A DNA stretch of 5,213 nt, taken from contig JAVBYB010000159.1 of assembly GCA_030824255.1 (NCBI GenBank), positions 1 to 5,213 on the forward strand, written 5' to 3'. The stretch is from a bacterium. Lineage in GTDB: Bacteria > Pseudomonadota > Alphaproteobacteria > Caulobacterales > Hyphomonadaceae. The translations under genes were made by a program, and so were the position numbers. Below the pieces are notes generated by a model. The model ran no database searches. It worked only from the letters and a program-made list of their open reading frames with translations, and was not told the DNA's origin. This document shows, piece by piece, positions 1-5,213 of the stretch (the first letter of the stretch is position 1; every line of letters begins with the position of its first letter).

Positions 1-42
1 TGAAACGACGCCATTGCTCGAAGCCGGCGGAAAATGTCTGCA

Positions 43-107
43 CGGGGACGCGGGAGCCGCGAACCTTCTTTGACGACGCCAACCACGCGGGGCCTCCCGC
101 GTCCCCG
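43..107 (+). repeat. GC-rich inverted repeat before fbp (potential long RNA hairpin)
   Basis: Bases 43-56 are a perfect reverse complement of bases 94-107, giving 14 consecutive Watson-Crick pairs. The stem continues, after a three-base bulge at 91-93, with five more pairs (57-61 with 86-90), and encloses a 24-base loop at 62-85. The inverted repeat is seen directly; its function is inferred. It lies about 140 bases before the fbp start, so it could be a 5' leader element of fbp or the transcript end of a gene to the left of the window. The large loop and lack of a T-run straight after the stem argue against an ordinary intrinsic terminator on the plus strand. I do not recognise it as a named riboswitch class. 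Confidence 0.7.
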
Positions 108-149
108 GCCCTCCATGTGTGGGCCAAGGTCTACAGCGAACCTCCAGAT

Positions 150-171
150 GCTCCGGCGTCGTGGAGCTTTT
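150..171 (+). terminator. Possible weak terminator or attenuator-like stem-loop in the fbp leader
   Basis: GCTCC at 150-154 pairs with GGAGC at 163-167 around an eight-base loop (155-162), and four Ts (168-171) follow at once. This has the shape of an intrinsic terminator, but the stem is only five pairs and the T-run is short, so it may be fortuitous. The loop GGCGTCGT is exactly complementary to bases 73-80 in the loop of the larger upstream hairpin, so a loop-loop contact is possible. It sits 75 bases before the fbp start. Low confidence. Confidence 0.25.
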
Positions 172-246
172 GGCGCAGAAGGAAGGCTGTCCATCTGGCC
201 CTTCATTCGCTAATCAGGCCCCGCTGCCTCGATACGGGATACACAC

Positions 247-1233
247 ATGACCGCGCGCACCCTCCGCGAATTCCTCGCCGACCCGATCGGCAATGGAACC
301 TCCGCCCCGCGCGACCTCTCTGTGCTGATAGAAGCGATTTCGGATTCCTGCCGCACCATCTCCTATCTCGTCTCGCGCGGCGCGCTTGCCGACATCCTCG
401 GCTCTGCCGGAACCGGCAACGTGCAGGGCGAGGAGCAGAAGCAGCTCGACGTCCTCGCCAATGACGAGATGATGGCCATGGCGAAAGCCTCCGGCGTGGT
501 CGCCGCCGCCGCGTCCGAGGAAGAAGACGACGCGCGCCCGCTGAACCCCGGCGCGCCCTACCTCCTGATGTTCGATCCGCTCGACGGCTCCTCCAACATC
601 GACGTCAACGTCTCCATCGGCACCATCTTCTCGATCCTGCCAGCCATCGCGGGCGAGGGCGCCGCCCCCTTCCTGCAGCCGGGCCGCAACCAGGTCGCCG
701 CCGGCTACTGCGTTTATGGTCCACAGACCACGCTCGTCCTCACGCTCGGCTCGGGCGTCGCCGCCTTCACGATGGACCCGCCCACCGGACAATTCGTCCA
801 GACCGCCACGGCGATGCGCATCCCCGAAAAGACAAAAGAGTTCGCCATCAACATGTCGAACATCCGTCACTGGGCCGATCCCGTCCGCGCCTACATCGAC
901 GAATGCCTCGCTGGCGACACCGGCCCGCGCGCCAAGAATTTCAACATGCGCTGGATCGCTTCCATGGTCGCCGACGTTCACCGCGTCCTAACGCGCGGCG
1001 GCGTCTTCATGTACCCGTGGGACAAGCGCGAGCCCGGCAAGCCCGGCAAGTTGCGCCTGATGTACGAAGCCAACCCGATGTCGCTTCTCGTCGAACAGGC
1101 CGGCGGCAAATCCTTCGACGGCCACCACCAGATCCTCGACATCCAACCCACCGGCCTCCACCAGCGCGTCTCCGTGATGCTCGGCTCAAAGGAAGAAATC
1201 GAACGGCTCGAAGCCCTGCACGCCTCACAATGA
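247..1233 (+). CDS. fbp: Class I fructose-1,6-bisphosphatase
   Basis: Hydrolyses fructose 1,6-bisphosphate to fructose 6-phosphate and phosphate in the cytosol, the committed step of gluconeogenesis (EC 3.1.3.11). The 328-residue length matches the class I family. The signature [19 protein letters not shown] is at residues 110-128, with metal-binding Asp110 and Asp113. The acidic SEEED loop is at 90-94, GEEQKQLD at 61-68, the MVADVHR substrate-site segment at about 240-246, and [11 protein letters not shown] at 268-278 with the metal-ligand Glu274 (pig Glu280 by motif alignment). The ATG is preceded by a modest GGGA seven bases upstream, and the conserved region begins soon after it. The gene overlaps the following DoxX gene by four bases (ATGA), so the two are probably co-transcribed. 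No phosphoribulokinase or RuBisCO gene is visible, so a gluconeogenic rather than Calvin-cycle role is the default. No key residue appears to be missing. Confidence 0.97.
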   Translation: MTARTLREFLADPIGNGTSAPRDLSVLIEAISDSCRTISYLVSRGALADILGSAGTGNVQGEEQKQLDVLANDEMMAMAKASGVVAAAASEEEDDARPLNPGAPYLLMFDPLDGSSNIDVNVSIGTIFSILPAIAGEGAAPFLQPGRNQVAAGYCVYGPQTTLVLTLGSGVAAFTMDPPTGQFVQTATAMRIPEKTKEFAINMSNIRHWADPVRAYIDECLAGDTGPRAKNFNMRWIASMVADVHRVLTRGGVFMYPWDKREPGKPGKLRLMYEANPMSLLVEQAGGKSFDGHHQILDIQPTGLHQRVSVMLGSKEEIERLEALHASQ

Positions 1234-1625
1234 GCGACGCCGCGCCGCGCCCCAGCTGGCCCCGCATGATCGGCCGGTCGATCGTGTTCGTCTGGTACTT
1301 CCTCGGCGGCATCGGCCATTTCGTGCTGACGAAAACCTTCGTCTCGGTCGTCCCGTCCTACGTGCCGTTTCCGCTGGAGATGGTCTATTTCACCGGCGTC
1401 TGCGAAATCGCCGGCGCGCTTGCGCTGCTGTACAAGCCGCTGCGCCAGATTGCAGGCTGGTGCCTCATCGCCCTCACGATATGCGTCACTCCCGTCCACA
1501 TCCAGATGCTGATCGAGGCGGACAAGTACGCGGCGCTCGGGCCGGCCATTCTCTGGGGACGCTTGCTCTTCCAGCCGATCCTGATCTGGATCATCTGGTC
1601 GGTCACCAAACCACGGACGGCTTAG
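1230..1625 (+). CDS. DoxX-family small integral membrane protein
   Basis: A 131-residue inner-membrane protein with four predicted transmembrane helices, at roughly 16-33, 51-68, 74-91 and 105-125. The first helix ends in GGIGHFV, followed by [10 protein letters not shown]. The second carries the [12 protein letters not shown] pattern, and the C-terminus has [14 protein letters not shown]. This layout is typical of the short DoxX/COG4270 membrane proteins. The exact function of that group is not settled; some relatives are linked to quinone or thiol redox chemistry. The ATG overlaps the fbp stop as ATGA. No strong Shine-Dalgarno is seen, so translation is probably coupled to fbp. A longer reading of this frame back to 903 runs inside fbp and is not credible. 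The stop overlaps the stop of the convergent gene by four bases. Family assignment is fairly sure; a functional tie to fbp is not shown. Confidence 0.88.
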   Translation: MSDAAPRPSWPRMIGRSIVFVWYFLGGIGHFVLTKTFVSVVPSYVPFPLEMVYFTGVCEIAGALALLYKPLRQIAGWCLIALTICVTPVHIQMLIEADKYAALGPAILWGRLLFQPILIWIIWSVTKPRTA

Positions 1626-2026
1626 CCTATCAGCTCGTCATCGCAGCCGGCGGGAACCTCGCTTCCCTTCCAGGCGCAGAACTTCGCAAGCGGCGTCCGG
1701 TCCTGATAGAACGTGCCCGTGTATTGCTCGCCCGTCACCCGGCCATCGAAGACGAAGCCCGCAAAATCCTGGCGCAGCACGAGCCGCCCGTCCCTTGCAG
1801 ACCAGCGCCCTGTCACCATCTGCTGGATGGGCGCGCGGCTCAGCGTGTCGAACCCGTCCTCTTCATACGTGCCGTCTTCTTTAAGCCGCCACGTATACGC
1901 AAAACTGGAAAACGCCCCGCGATCAATGACCACCGTCCACGTCTCGCCCGCACGCTGCGCAAGGGCAGGCGGCTGCATCGTGAACACGAGTAACAGAGCT
2001 GCAATCAGGCTGCGCATGGGGGGCAT
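1622..2026 (-). CDS. Small secreted protein of unknown function
   Basis: I do not recognise the family. The 134-residue product starts with a classic Sec signal peptide: Arg5, a hydrophobic stretch at about 7-17, and a likely signal peptidase I cut after ALA at 21-23. The mature part of about 111 residues is rich in alternating hydrophobic/polar strands and contains ETWTVVIDRG, WRLKEDGTYEEDG, TGRWSARDGRLVLRQ and TGEQYTGTFYQ. These resemble the beta hairpins of small lipocalin- or avidin-like barrels, which is an inference from pattern only. Cys117 and Cys128 near the C-terminus could form a disulfide in the periplasm. The start at 2026 is favoured over the internal Met4 because GAGAGG lies eight bases upstream. 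It follows sthA by 36 bases and is probably the last gene of that operon. Its TAA overlaps the convergent DoxX stop. Confidence 0.8.
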   Translation of the reverse strand: MPPMRSLIAALLLVFTMQPPALAQRAGETWTVVIDRGAFSSFAYTWRLKEDGTYEEDGFDTLSRAPIQQMVTGRWSARDGRLVLRQDFAGFVFDGRVTGEQYTGTFYQDRTPLAKFCAWKGSEVPAGCDDELIG

Positions 2027-2034
2027 GTCGCCAG

Positions 2035-2040
2035 CCTCTC
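2035..2040 (-). promoter_or_regulatory. Ribosome binding site of the secreted-protein gene
   Basis: GAGAGG on the minus strand ends eight bases before the ATG at 2026. It supports that start over the ATG at 2017, which has only a C-run upstream. Confidence 0.6.
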
Positions 2041-2062
2041 ATGACCGAAAGATGGCAAGACG

Positions 2063-3535
2063 TCAGCCGCCACGCGCCGCTTTCGCAAAACGCTCCAGCG
2101 CCGCCATCGCGTCTTCCTGCACCGCCTGGCTCGGCTGCTTGCGCGGAATCCGGTTCCACGCATCCAGCGCCGCGATCTTGTAGGCCTCGGCCAGCGTCGG
2201 ATAATTGAACGTGTTCTCCACGAAGTAATCCAGCGTGCCGCCAAGGTTCAGAACGGCCTGTCCGATATGGATCAGCTCCGTCGCGCCTTCGCCCACGATA
2301 TGCACGCCCAGGAGCCGCCGTGTCTCCTGCGCGAAGATCATTTTCATGAAGCCTGCATTCAACCCCATGATCTGCCCGCGCGCTGTCTCGCGGAAACGCG
2401 CGATACCGCACTCATACGGAATGGCCTTCTCGCGCACCTGCTCCTCGGTCATGCCGATGGTCGACATTTCCGGGACCGAGTAGATTCCATAGGGGAAGAA
2501 CTCCGGCGGCGCTTGGCTGGGCGCATCAAACGCACAGCACGCCGCGATCCGCCCCTGTTCCATCGAGGTCGAGGCGAGACTTGGAAAGCCGATCACATCG
2601 CCCACGGCATAAATGTGTGGCTGGCGCGTGCGGAACGTGTTGCGGTCCACGTCGATCTTGCCGCGATCGTCCGCGTGCAGCCCGGCATTCTCCAGTTCCA
2701 GTGAATCCGTTGCGCCCTTGCGACCCGCCGCAAACAGAACCATTTCGCTCCAGATGTGGCGGGAATCCTCCAGCTCGACGAGGCACGCATCTGGTCCCTG
2801 CTTGGTGACGCGCTTTACCTTGCTCTGCAGGCGAAGGCTCATGCCCCGGTCGCGCATGTCGTGGATGAACTCGTCCACAAGTTCGCGATCCAGGAAGGGG
2901 AAAAGCAATTCGCTCGGTTCAACGACCGTCACTTTTACATCAAGCGCCGAGAAGATCGTCGCATACTCGATCCCGATTACGCCTCCGCCGATGACGGTCA
3001 GCGAGCGGGGCAGGCGCTTCAGTTCGAGGATCTCGTCCGGGTCAACAATCAGGTCGCCATCAAACGGAATGTGCCTCGGCCGGTAGGGCGCCGTGCCCAC
3101 CGCGATGATGAAGCGGCTGGCGGTATAGCGCTGCAGCCCGCTCTCGGTCTTCACCTCGATATGCAGCGGGTCGATGAACTGCGCTTCGCCGCGTATCCAC
3201 TGCACGCTGTTGCGTGAAAACTGGTGCTCGAGGATTTCAACCTCATGGTCCAGCGTGATCGCCAGCCGCCGGCGCAGGTCTTCCGGCGTGATGGTCTGCT
3301 TGTTGCGATGTGAACGCCCGTAGAAGCCGCGCTCCCGCCAGCCCGAAAGGTTCAGCACAGTCTCGCGCAGGGTTTTGGATGGGATTGTCCCCGTGTGCAC
3401 ACACACGCCGCCCACACGATGGCCTTTCTCGACCACCAGCACGCTCTTCTTGAGCTTCGCCGCCTGCACAGCCGCGCGCCGTCCTGCCGGCCCGGAGCCG
3501 ATGACAATAAGATCGAACGCCTGCATGGCAGACAC
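2063..3535 (-). CDS. sthA: Soluble pyridine nucleotide transhydrogenase (Si-specific)
   Basis: A cytosolic FAD flavoprotein that transfers hydride between NADPH and NAD+ without proton pumping (EC 1.6.1.1), usually draining excess NADPH. The 490 residues follow the two-dinucleotide-fold flavoprotein order: FAD-binding GSGPAG at 13-18, VGGVCVHTGTIPSKTLRE at 41-58, NAD(P)-binding GGGVIG at 183-188 with Glu206 closing the second strand, FAD-contact YAVGDVIGFPSLASTS at 309-324, and FNYPTLAEAYKIAALDAWNR at 443-462. The flavin-proximal motif has Cys45 but Thr50 where lipoamide dehydrogenase has its second redox Cys. FNYPT replaces the HxHPT of disulfide reductases. Both are hallmarks of SthA and argue against Lpd, mercuric or glutathione reductase. 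About 27 residues follow the point where E. coli SthA ends. The start is uncertain: GTG at 3535 has GGAGG only three bases upstream, while ATG at 3526 (487 residues) has it 12 bases upstream. It sits 43 bases after the esterase gene in the same operon. Confidence 0.95.
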   Translation of the reverse strand: MSAMQAFDLIVIGSGPAGRRAAVQAAKLKKSVLVVEKGHRVGGVCVHTGTIPSKTLRETVLNLSGWRERGFYGRSHRNKQTITPEDLRRRLAITLDHEVEILEHQFSRNSVQWIRGEAQFIDPLHIEVKTESGLQRYTASRFIIAVGTAPYRPRHIPFDGDLIVDPDEILELKRLPRSLTVIGGGVIGIEYATIFSALDVKVTVVEPSELLFPFLDRELVDEFIHDMRDRGMSLRLQSKVKRVTKQGPDACLVELEDSRHIWSEMVLFAAGRKGATDSLELENAGLHADDRGKIDVDRNTFRTRQPHIYAVGDVIGFPSLASTSMEQGRIAACCAFDAPSQAPPEFFPYGIYSVPEMSTIGMTEEQVREKAIPYECGIARFRETARGQIMGLNAGFMKMIFAQETRRLLGVHIVGEGATELIHIGQAVLNLGGTLDYFVENTFNYPTLAEAYKIAALDAWNRIPRKQPSQAVQEDAMAALERFAKAARGG

Positions 3536-3537
3536 AG

Positions 3538-3543
3538 CCCTCC
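3538..3543 (-). promoter_or_regulatory. Shine-Dalgarno GGAGGG before sthA, start undecided
   Basis: A strong purine motif on the minus strand. Measured from GGAGG, the spacer is 3 bases to the GTG at 3535 and 12 bases to the ATG at 3526. One is shorter and the other longer than usual, so the site does not settle the start. Both starts leave the FAD motif intact. Confidence 0.5.
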
Positions 3544-3578
3544 GGCCGGCACCATGCCGTTGATTTGGTTAATGAGCG

Positions 3579-4913
3579 TTAACGGCCTTTCGCGGCCATT
3601 TCCCGATCCAGAAAATCGAGGATCACAGGCGTATCCTGCGGCACAGGCCCATGTCCGCCGGTATGCATCATGTAGGTGAGGGCGCCGCCCACCGGCTTGT
3701 CCAGCGCCGGAACCGCATCCACGCCCTCCTTGCCGAACAGGCGATAGGCCGGTGTCGCCAGCCTTGCCGCCAGGAACTCGCCATAGGGATCGGACCACGC
3801 ATCTGTTTCCCCCGCGATCAACAGCAGCGGCCGCGGCGCGATCGCCGCTATCACCATGTGCGCATCTACGGGGGCTGCCGCCGGATCAGCCGCATAGCCA
3901 TTCCAGCGCGGCGCGAACCAGTGGGGGAAGTTCGCCGCCACATGGCCGATTGTCTCGCCATAGTCGCGCCGGCTCAGGGCCGCCCCGCCTTCGCCGGAAC
4001 ATACGGCAATGATCGCAGCGAAACCCGGATCAGTCGCGCCCGCCCACAGCGCCGTCTTGCCCAGCCGCGACACGCCATAAAGAGCGATGCGGTCGGCATC
4101 GATCGACGGGTTCAGCGCAAGGTGCGTGCGCACAAGTGACAATCCTTCGGCCCACGTCGCAATCGCGCCGGCGTCAGCTGCGCCCCTTGCATCCTCGTCG
4201 ATCGTTCCAAATATACTGCGAAGGCCGTGAGCCGATCCGCCTTTGAAGTCTGGTTCGATCTGCCCGTAGTAGACCAGCGCCACTGCATAACCGCGCGCGA
4301 GATAAGCCTTGATATCTGGCTTGCCGAGCAGTCTCGCTTCGCGGCCCGGAATGCGCTTTCCTTCTTGTGTCCAGGCGTCGGTTTCCTTCACGGCGTCGTC
4401 GCCAGTGATCAGCACGCTTGGGTTGAAATTCACCATCAGCACCAGCGGCGAAGGGCCGGTCGCATCCGCTGGCGCATAAAGCACCACATCGATGGCATGC
4501 TCGCCCAGCGCTGTTATTGCCGTGACGGTTGACTGCGTGCGCAGGGCCGCTCCAGTCAGCGCCGGCGCCGCGCGCTCGGAATAGGCATGTTTGTAAGTCA
4601 CCATCCGCTTGGCCGCCAAGGCAGGCGCCACGCCATACTGATCTTCTGTCAGCAGCTGCAGGATCTCCGGTCGACGCATCTGCGTCCATTCCGAGGCAGA
4701 CGCAACGCGCTTGCCGTCCTTCATCAGCAACACGTCCGGCGCTGCGGCGTCAGCCGCCTTCGCCTGCGTAAAGTTGGTCGCCAGCCCGCTGCGCGTCTCG
4801 TCCGGCAGGTCCTTGAGATAGGCCGGCGCCGATGGCGGCGGCCCCATATCCCCAACGCTTGCCGTGACGCACGCGGACAGCGCCAGCGCACCGAGCAGAA
4901 TTCCGCCTTTCAC
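3579..4913 (-). CDS. Glucuronoyl esterase-like (CE15-type) alpha/beta hydrolase lipoprotein
   Basis: A 444-residue predicted lipoprotein. The N-terminus MKGGILLGALALSAC carries lipobox LSAC with Cys15, and Val at +2 favours the outer membrane. The nucleophile motif GVSRLGKTALWAG (280-292, Ser282) is followed by SGEGGAALSRRDYGETI (306-322), NFPHWFAPRWNGYA (328-341), the acid-region strand RPLLLIAGETDAWSDPYGEF (361-380) and HTGGHG (417-422; probable catalytic His421). This order is that of bacterial carbohydrate esterase family 15 homologues, which cleave ester bonds between glucuronoxylan 4-O-methylglucuronate and lignin alcohols. The real substrate is unproven. The usual acid position, 23 residues after Ser, appears to be Cys305, so Asp371 after the next strand may serve. 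The GTG start directly abuts the transporter stop and has GGGAGG seven bases upstream. A generic esterase of unknown substrate is the main alternative. Confidence 0.82.
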   Translation of the reverse strand: MKGGILLGALALSACVTASVGDMGPPPSAPAYLKDLPDETRSGLATNFTQAKAADAAAPDVLLMKDGKRVASASEWTQMRRPEILQLLTEDQYGVAPALAAKRMVTYKHAYSERAAPALTGAALRTQSTVTAITALGEHAIDVVLYAPADATGPSPLVLMVNFNPSVLITGDDAVKETDAWTQEGKRIPGREARLLGKPDIKAYLARGYAVALVYYGQIEPDFKGGSAHGLRSIFGTIDEDARGAADAGAIATWAEGLSLVRTHLALNPSIDADRIALYGVSRLGKTALWAGATDPGFAAIIAVCSGEGGAALSRRDYGETIGHVAANFPHWFAPRWNGYAADPAAAPVDAHMVIAAIAPRPLLLIAGETDAWSDPYGEFLAARLATPAYRLFGKEGVDAVPALDKPVGGALTYMMHTGGHGPVPQDTPVILDFLDREMAAKGR

Positions 4914-5213
4914 TCAGTTTCCTCCCAGAACCAGCGGCGCCAGCGTCATGCCCGCGATCGTCAGAACGATCAGCGCGCAGAAGTTCATTATCAGGCCGCG
5001 TCGGATCATGTACGCCTGCTTCACCTTGCCGGTGCCGAATGCAATCGCGTTGGACGCGGACCCGACAGGCATCGCAAAACCCATCGAGGCCGCCATCGCC
5101 GCCGGCACGATGAAGCTCGCCGCCCCCAGAGACGGATGGCTCGCCGCCACCGACAGCAGCACCGGCCCCATCAGCGAGGTCGTCGCGATGTTCGAGGCAA
5201 ATTCCGTGATCAC
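4914..5213 (-). CDS. SLC13/DASS-family sodium:anion symporter, C-terminal fragment
   Basis: Only the last 99 residues are in the window and the gene continues past its right edge. The first codon here, GTG, is an internal valine by position and not a credible start, since family members run to about 450-600 residues. The fragment has TEFASNIATTSLMGPV (4-19), matching the TEFxSNxA signature, and SMGFAMPVGSASNAIAFGTGKV (43-64), close to the family signature around PxGxxxNAI. A final hydrophobic helix lies at about 73-96. Members import di- and tricarboxylates, sulfate or related anions with sodium across the inner membrane; the substrate cannot be read from this fragment. The Thr of the canonical SNT motifs is Ile (SNI) and Ala (SNA) here. 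The gene ends directly at the esterase start, implying co-expression. Confidence 0.88.
   Translation of the reverse strand: MITEFASNIATTSLMGPVLLSVAASHPSLGAASFIVPAAMAASMGFAMPVGSASNAIAFGTGKVKQAYMIRRGLIMNFCALIVLTIAGMTLAPLVLGGN
4921..4926 (-). promoter_or_regulatory. Strong ribosome binding site deciding the GTG start of the esterase gene
   Basis: GGGAGG on the minus strand, seven bases before the GTG at 4913 and inside the last codons of the transporter gene. It fixes the GTG as the start and lets the two genes, joined as TGA-GTG, be translated in tandem. Confidence 0.75.

Noticed and set aside
70..75. TTGACG resembling a -35 promoter box
   Set aside because: No acceptable -10 element lies 16-19 bases downstream, where the sequence is the GC-rich hairpin arm.
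43..107. Inverted repeat as a standard intrinsic terminator
   Set aside because: The loop is 24 bases and no T-run follows the stem on the plus strand. On the minus strand only a short TTTT occurs, several bases beyond the stem. Listed as an inverted repeat instead.
34..213. 59-codon open frame starting ATG across the leader region
   Set aside because: Arg/Pro-rich translation that simply reads through both arms of the GC hairpin, with no domain pattern and only a poor ribosome site. A leader peptide cannot be excluded but is not supported.
214..981. 255-codon open frame antisense to fbp
   Set aside because: It lies opposite a certain gene. Its protein is Gly/Arg/Asp-rich low-complexity of the kind produced by high-GC antisense frames, with no recognisable motif.
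2063..3535. Lipoamide dehydrogenase or mercuric reductase as the identity
   Set aside because: The second redox Cys is replaced by Thr50, and the C-terminal motif is FNYPT rather than HxHPT; both match SthA.
3651..4139. 162-codon plus-strand frame opposite the esterase gene
   Set aside because: Shadow of the esterase gene: Arg/His-rich, no motif, and the minus-strand frame carries the full lipobox and catalytic motifs.
1..5213. CRISPR array, insertion sequence, tRNA/rRNA gene, phage or defence genes
   Set aside because: No regularly spaced repeats, transposase motifs, terminal inverted repeats of an element, or RNA-gene cores were seen on either strand.

Overview
The window is GC-rich chromosomal DNA, with strong G/C preference at third codon positions. 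It carries two short operons facing each other. The gene content and sequence style suggest a free-living alphaproteobacterium, possibly of the Hyphomonadaceae/Caulobacterales type. That placement is an impression from the proteins and composition; no rRNA or marker gene here confirms it.

Left half, plus strand. Bases 1-246 hold no convincing gene. They contain a striking GC-rich inverted repeat (43-107) and a second small stem-loop ending in TTTT (150-171), so this stretch may be a structured leader or the end of an upstream transcription unit. A complete class I fructose-1,6-bisphosphatase (247-1233) follows. Its stop codon overlaps, as ATGA, the start of a small four-helix DoxX-family membrane protein (1230-1625).

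Right half, minus strand, in transcription order. First comes the C-terminal end of a SLC13/DASS-type sodium-coupled anion transporter, cut by the window edge (5213-4914). Its stop directly abuts the GTG start of a lipoprotein of the glucuronoyl esterase (CE15)-like alpha/beta hydrolase group (4913-3579). Next are soluble pyridine nucleotide transhydrogenase SthA (3535-2063) and a small secreted protein of unknown function (2026-1622). Gaps are 0, 43 and 36 bases, which fits one operon whose promoter lies outside the window. Its last gene overlaps the DoxX gene tail to tail by four bases, leaving no room for a terminator between them.

Functionally, fbp supplies gluconeogenic flux and SthA balances NADPH against NADH. 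The transporter and esterase could serve uptake and release of plant-derived or other carboxylates, but that link rests only on gene order. Most of the window is ordinary metabolism. I found no clear undescribed system. The points most worth a second look are the structured region before fbp and the apparent Cys at the usual acid position of the CE15-like esterase.
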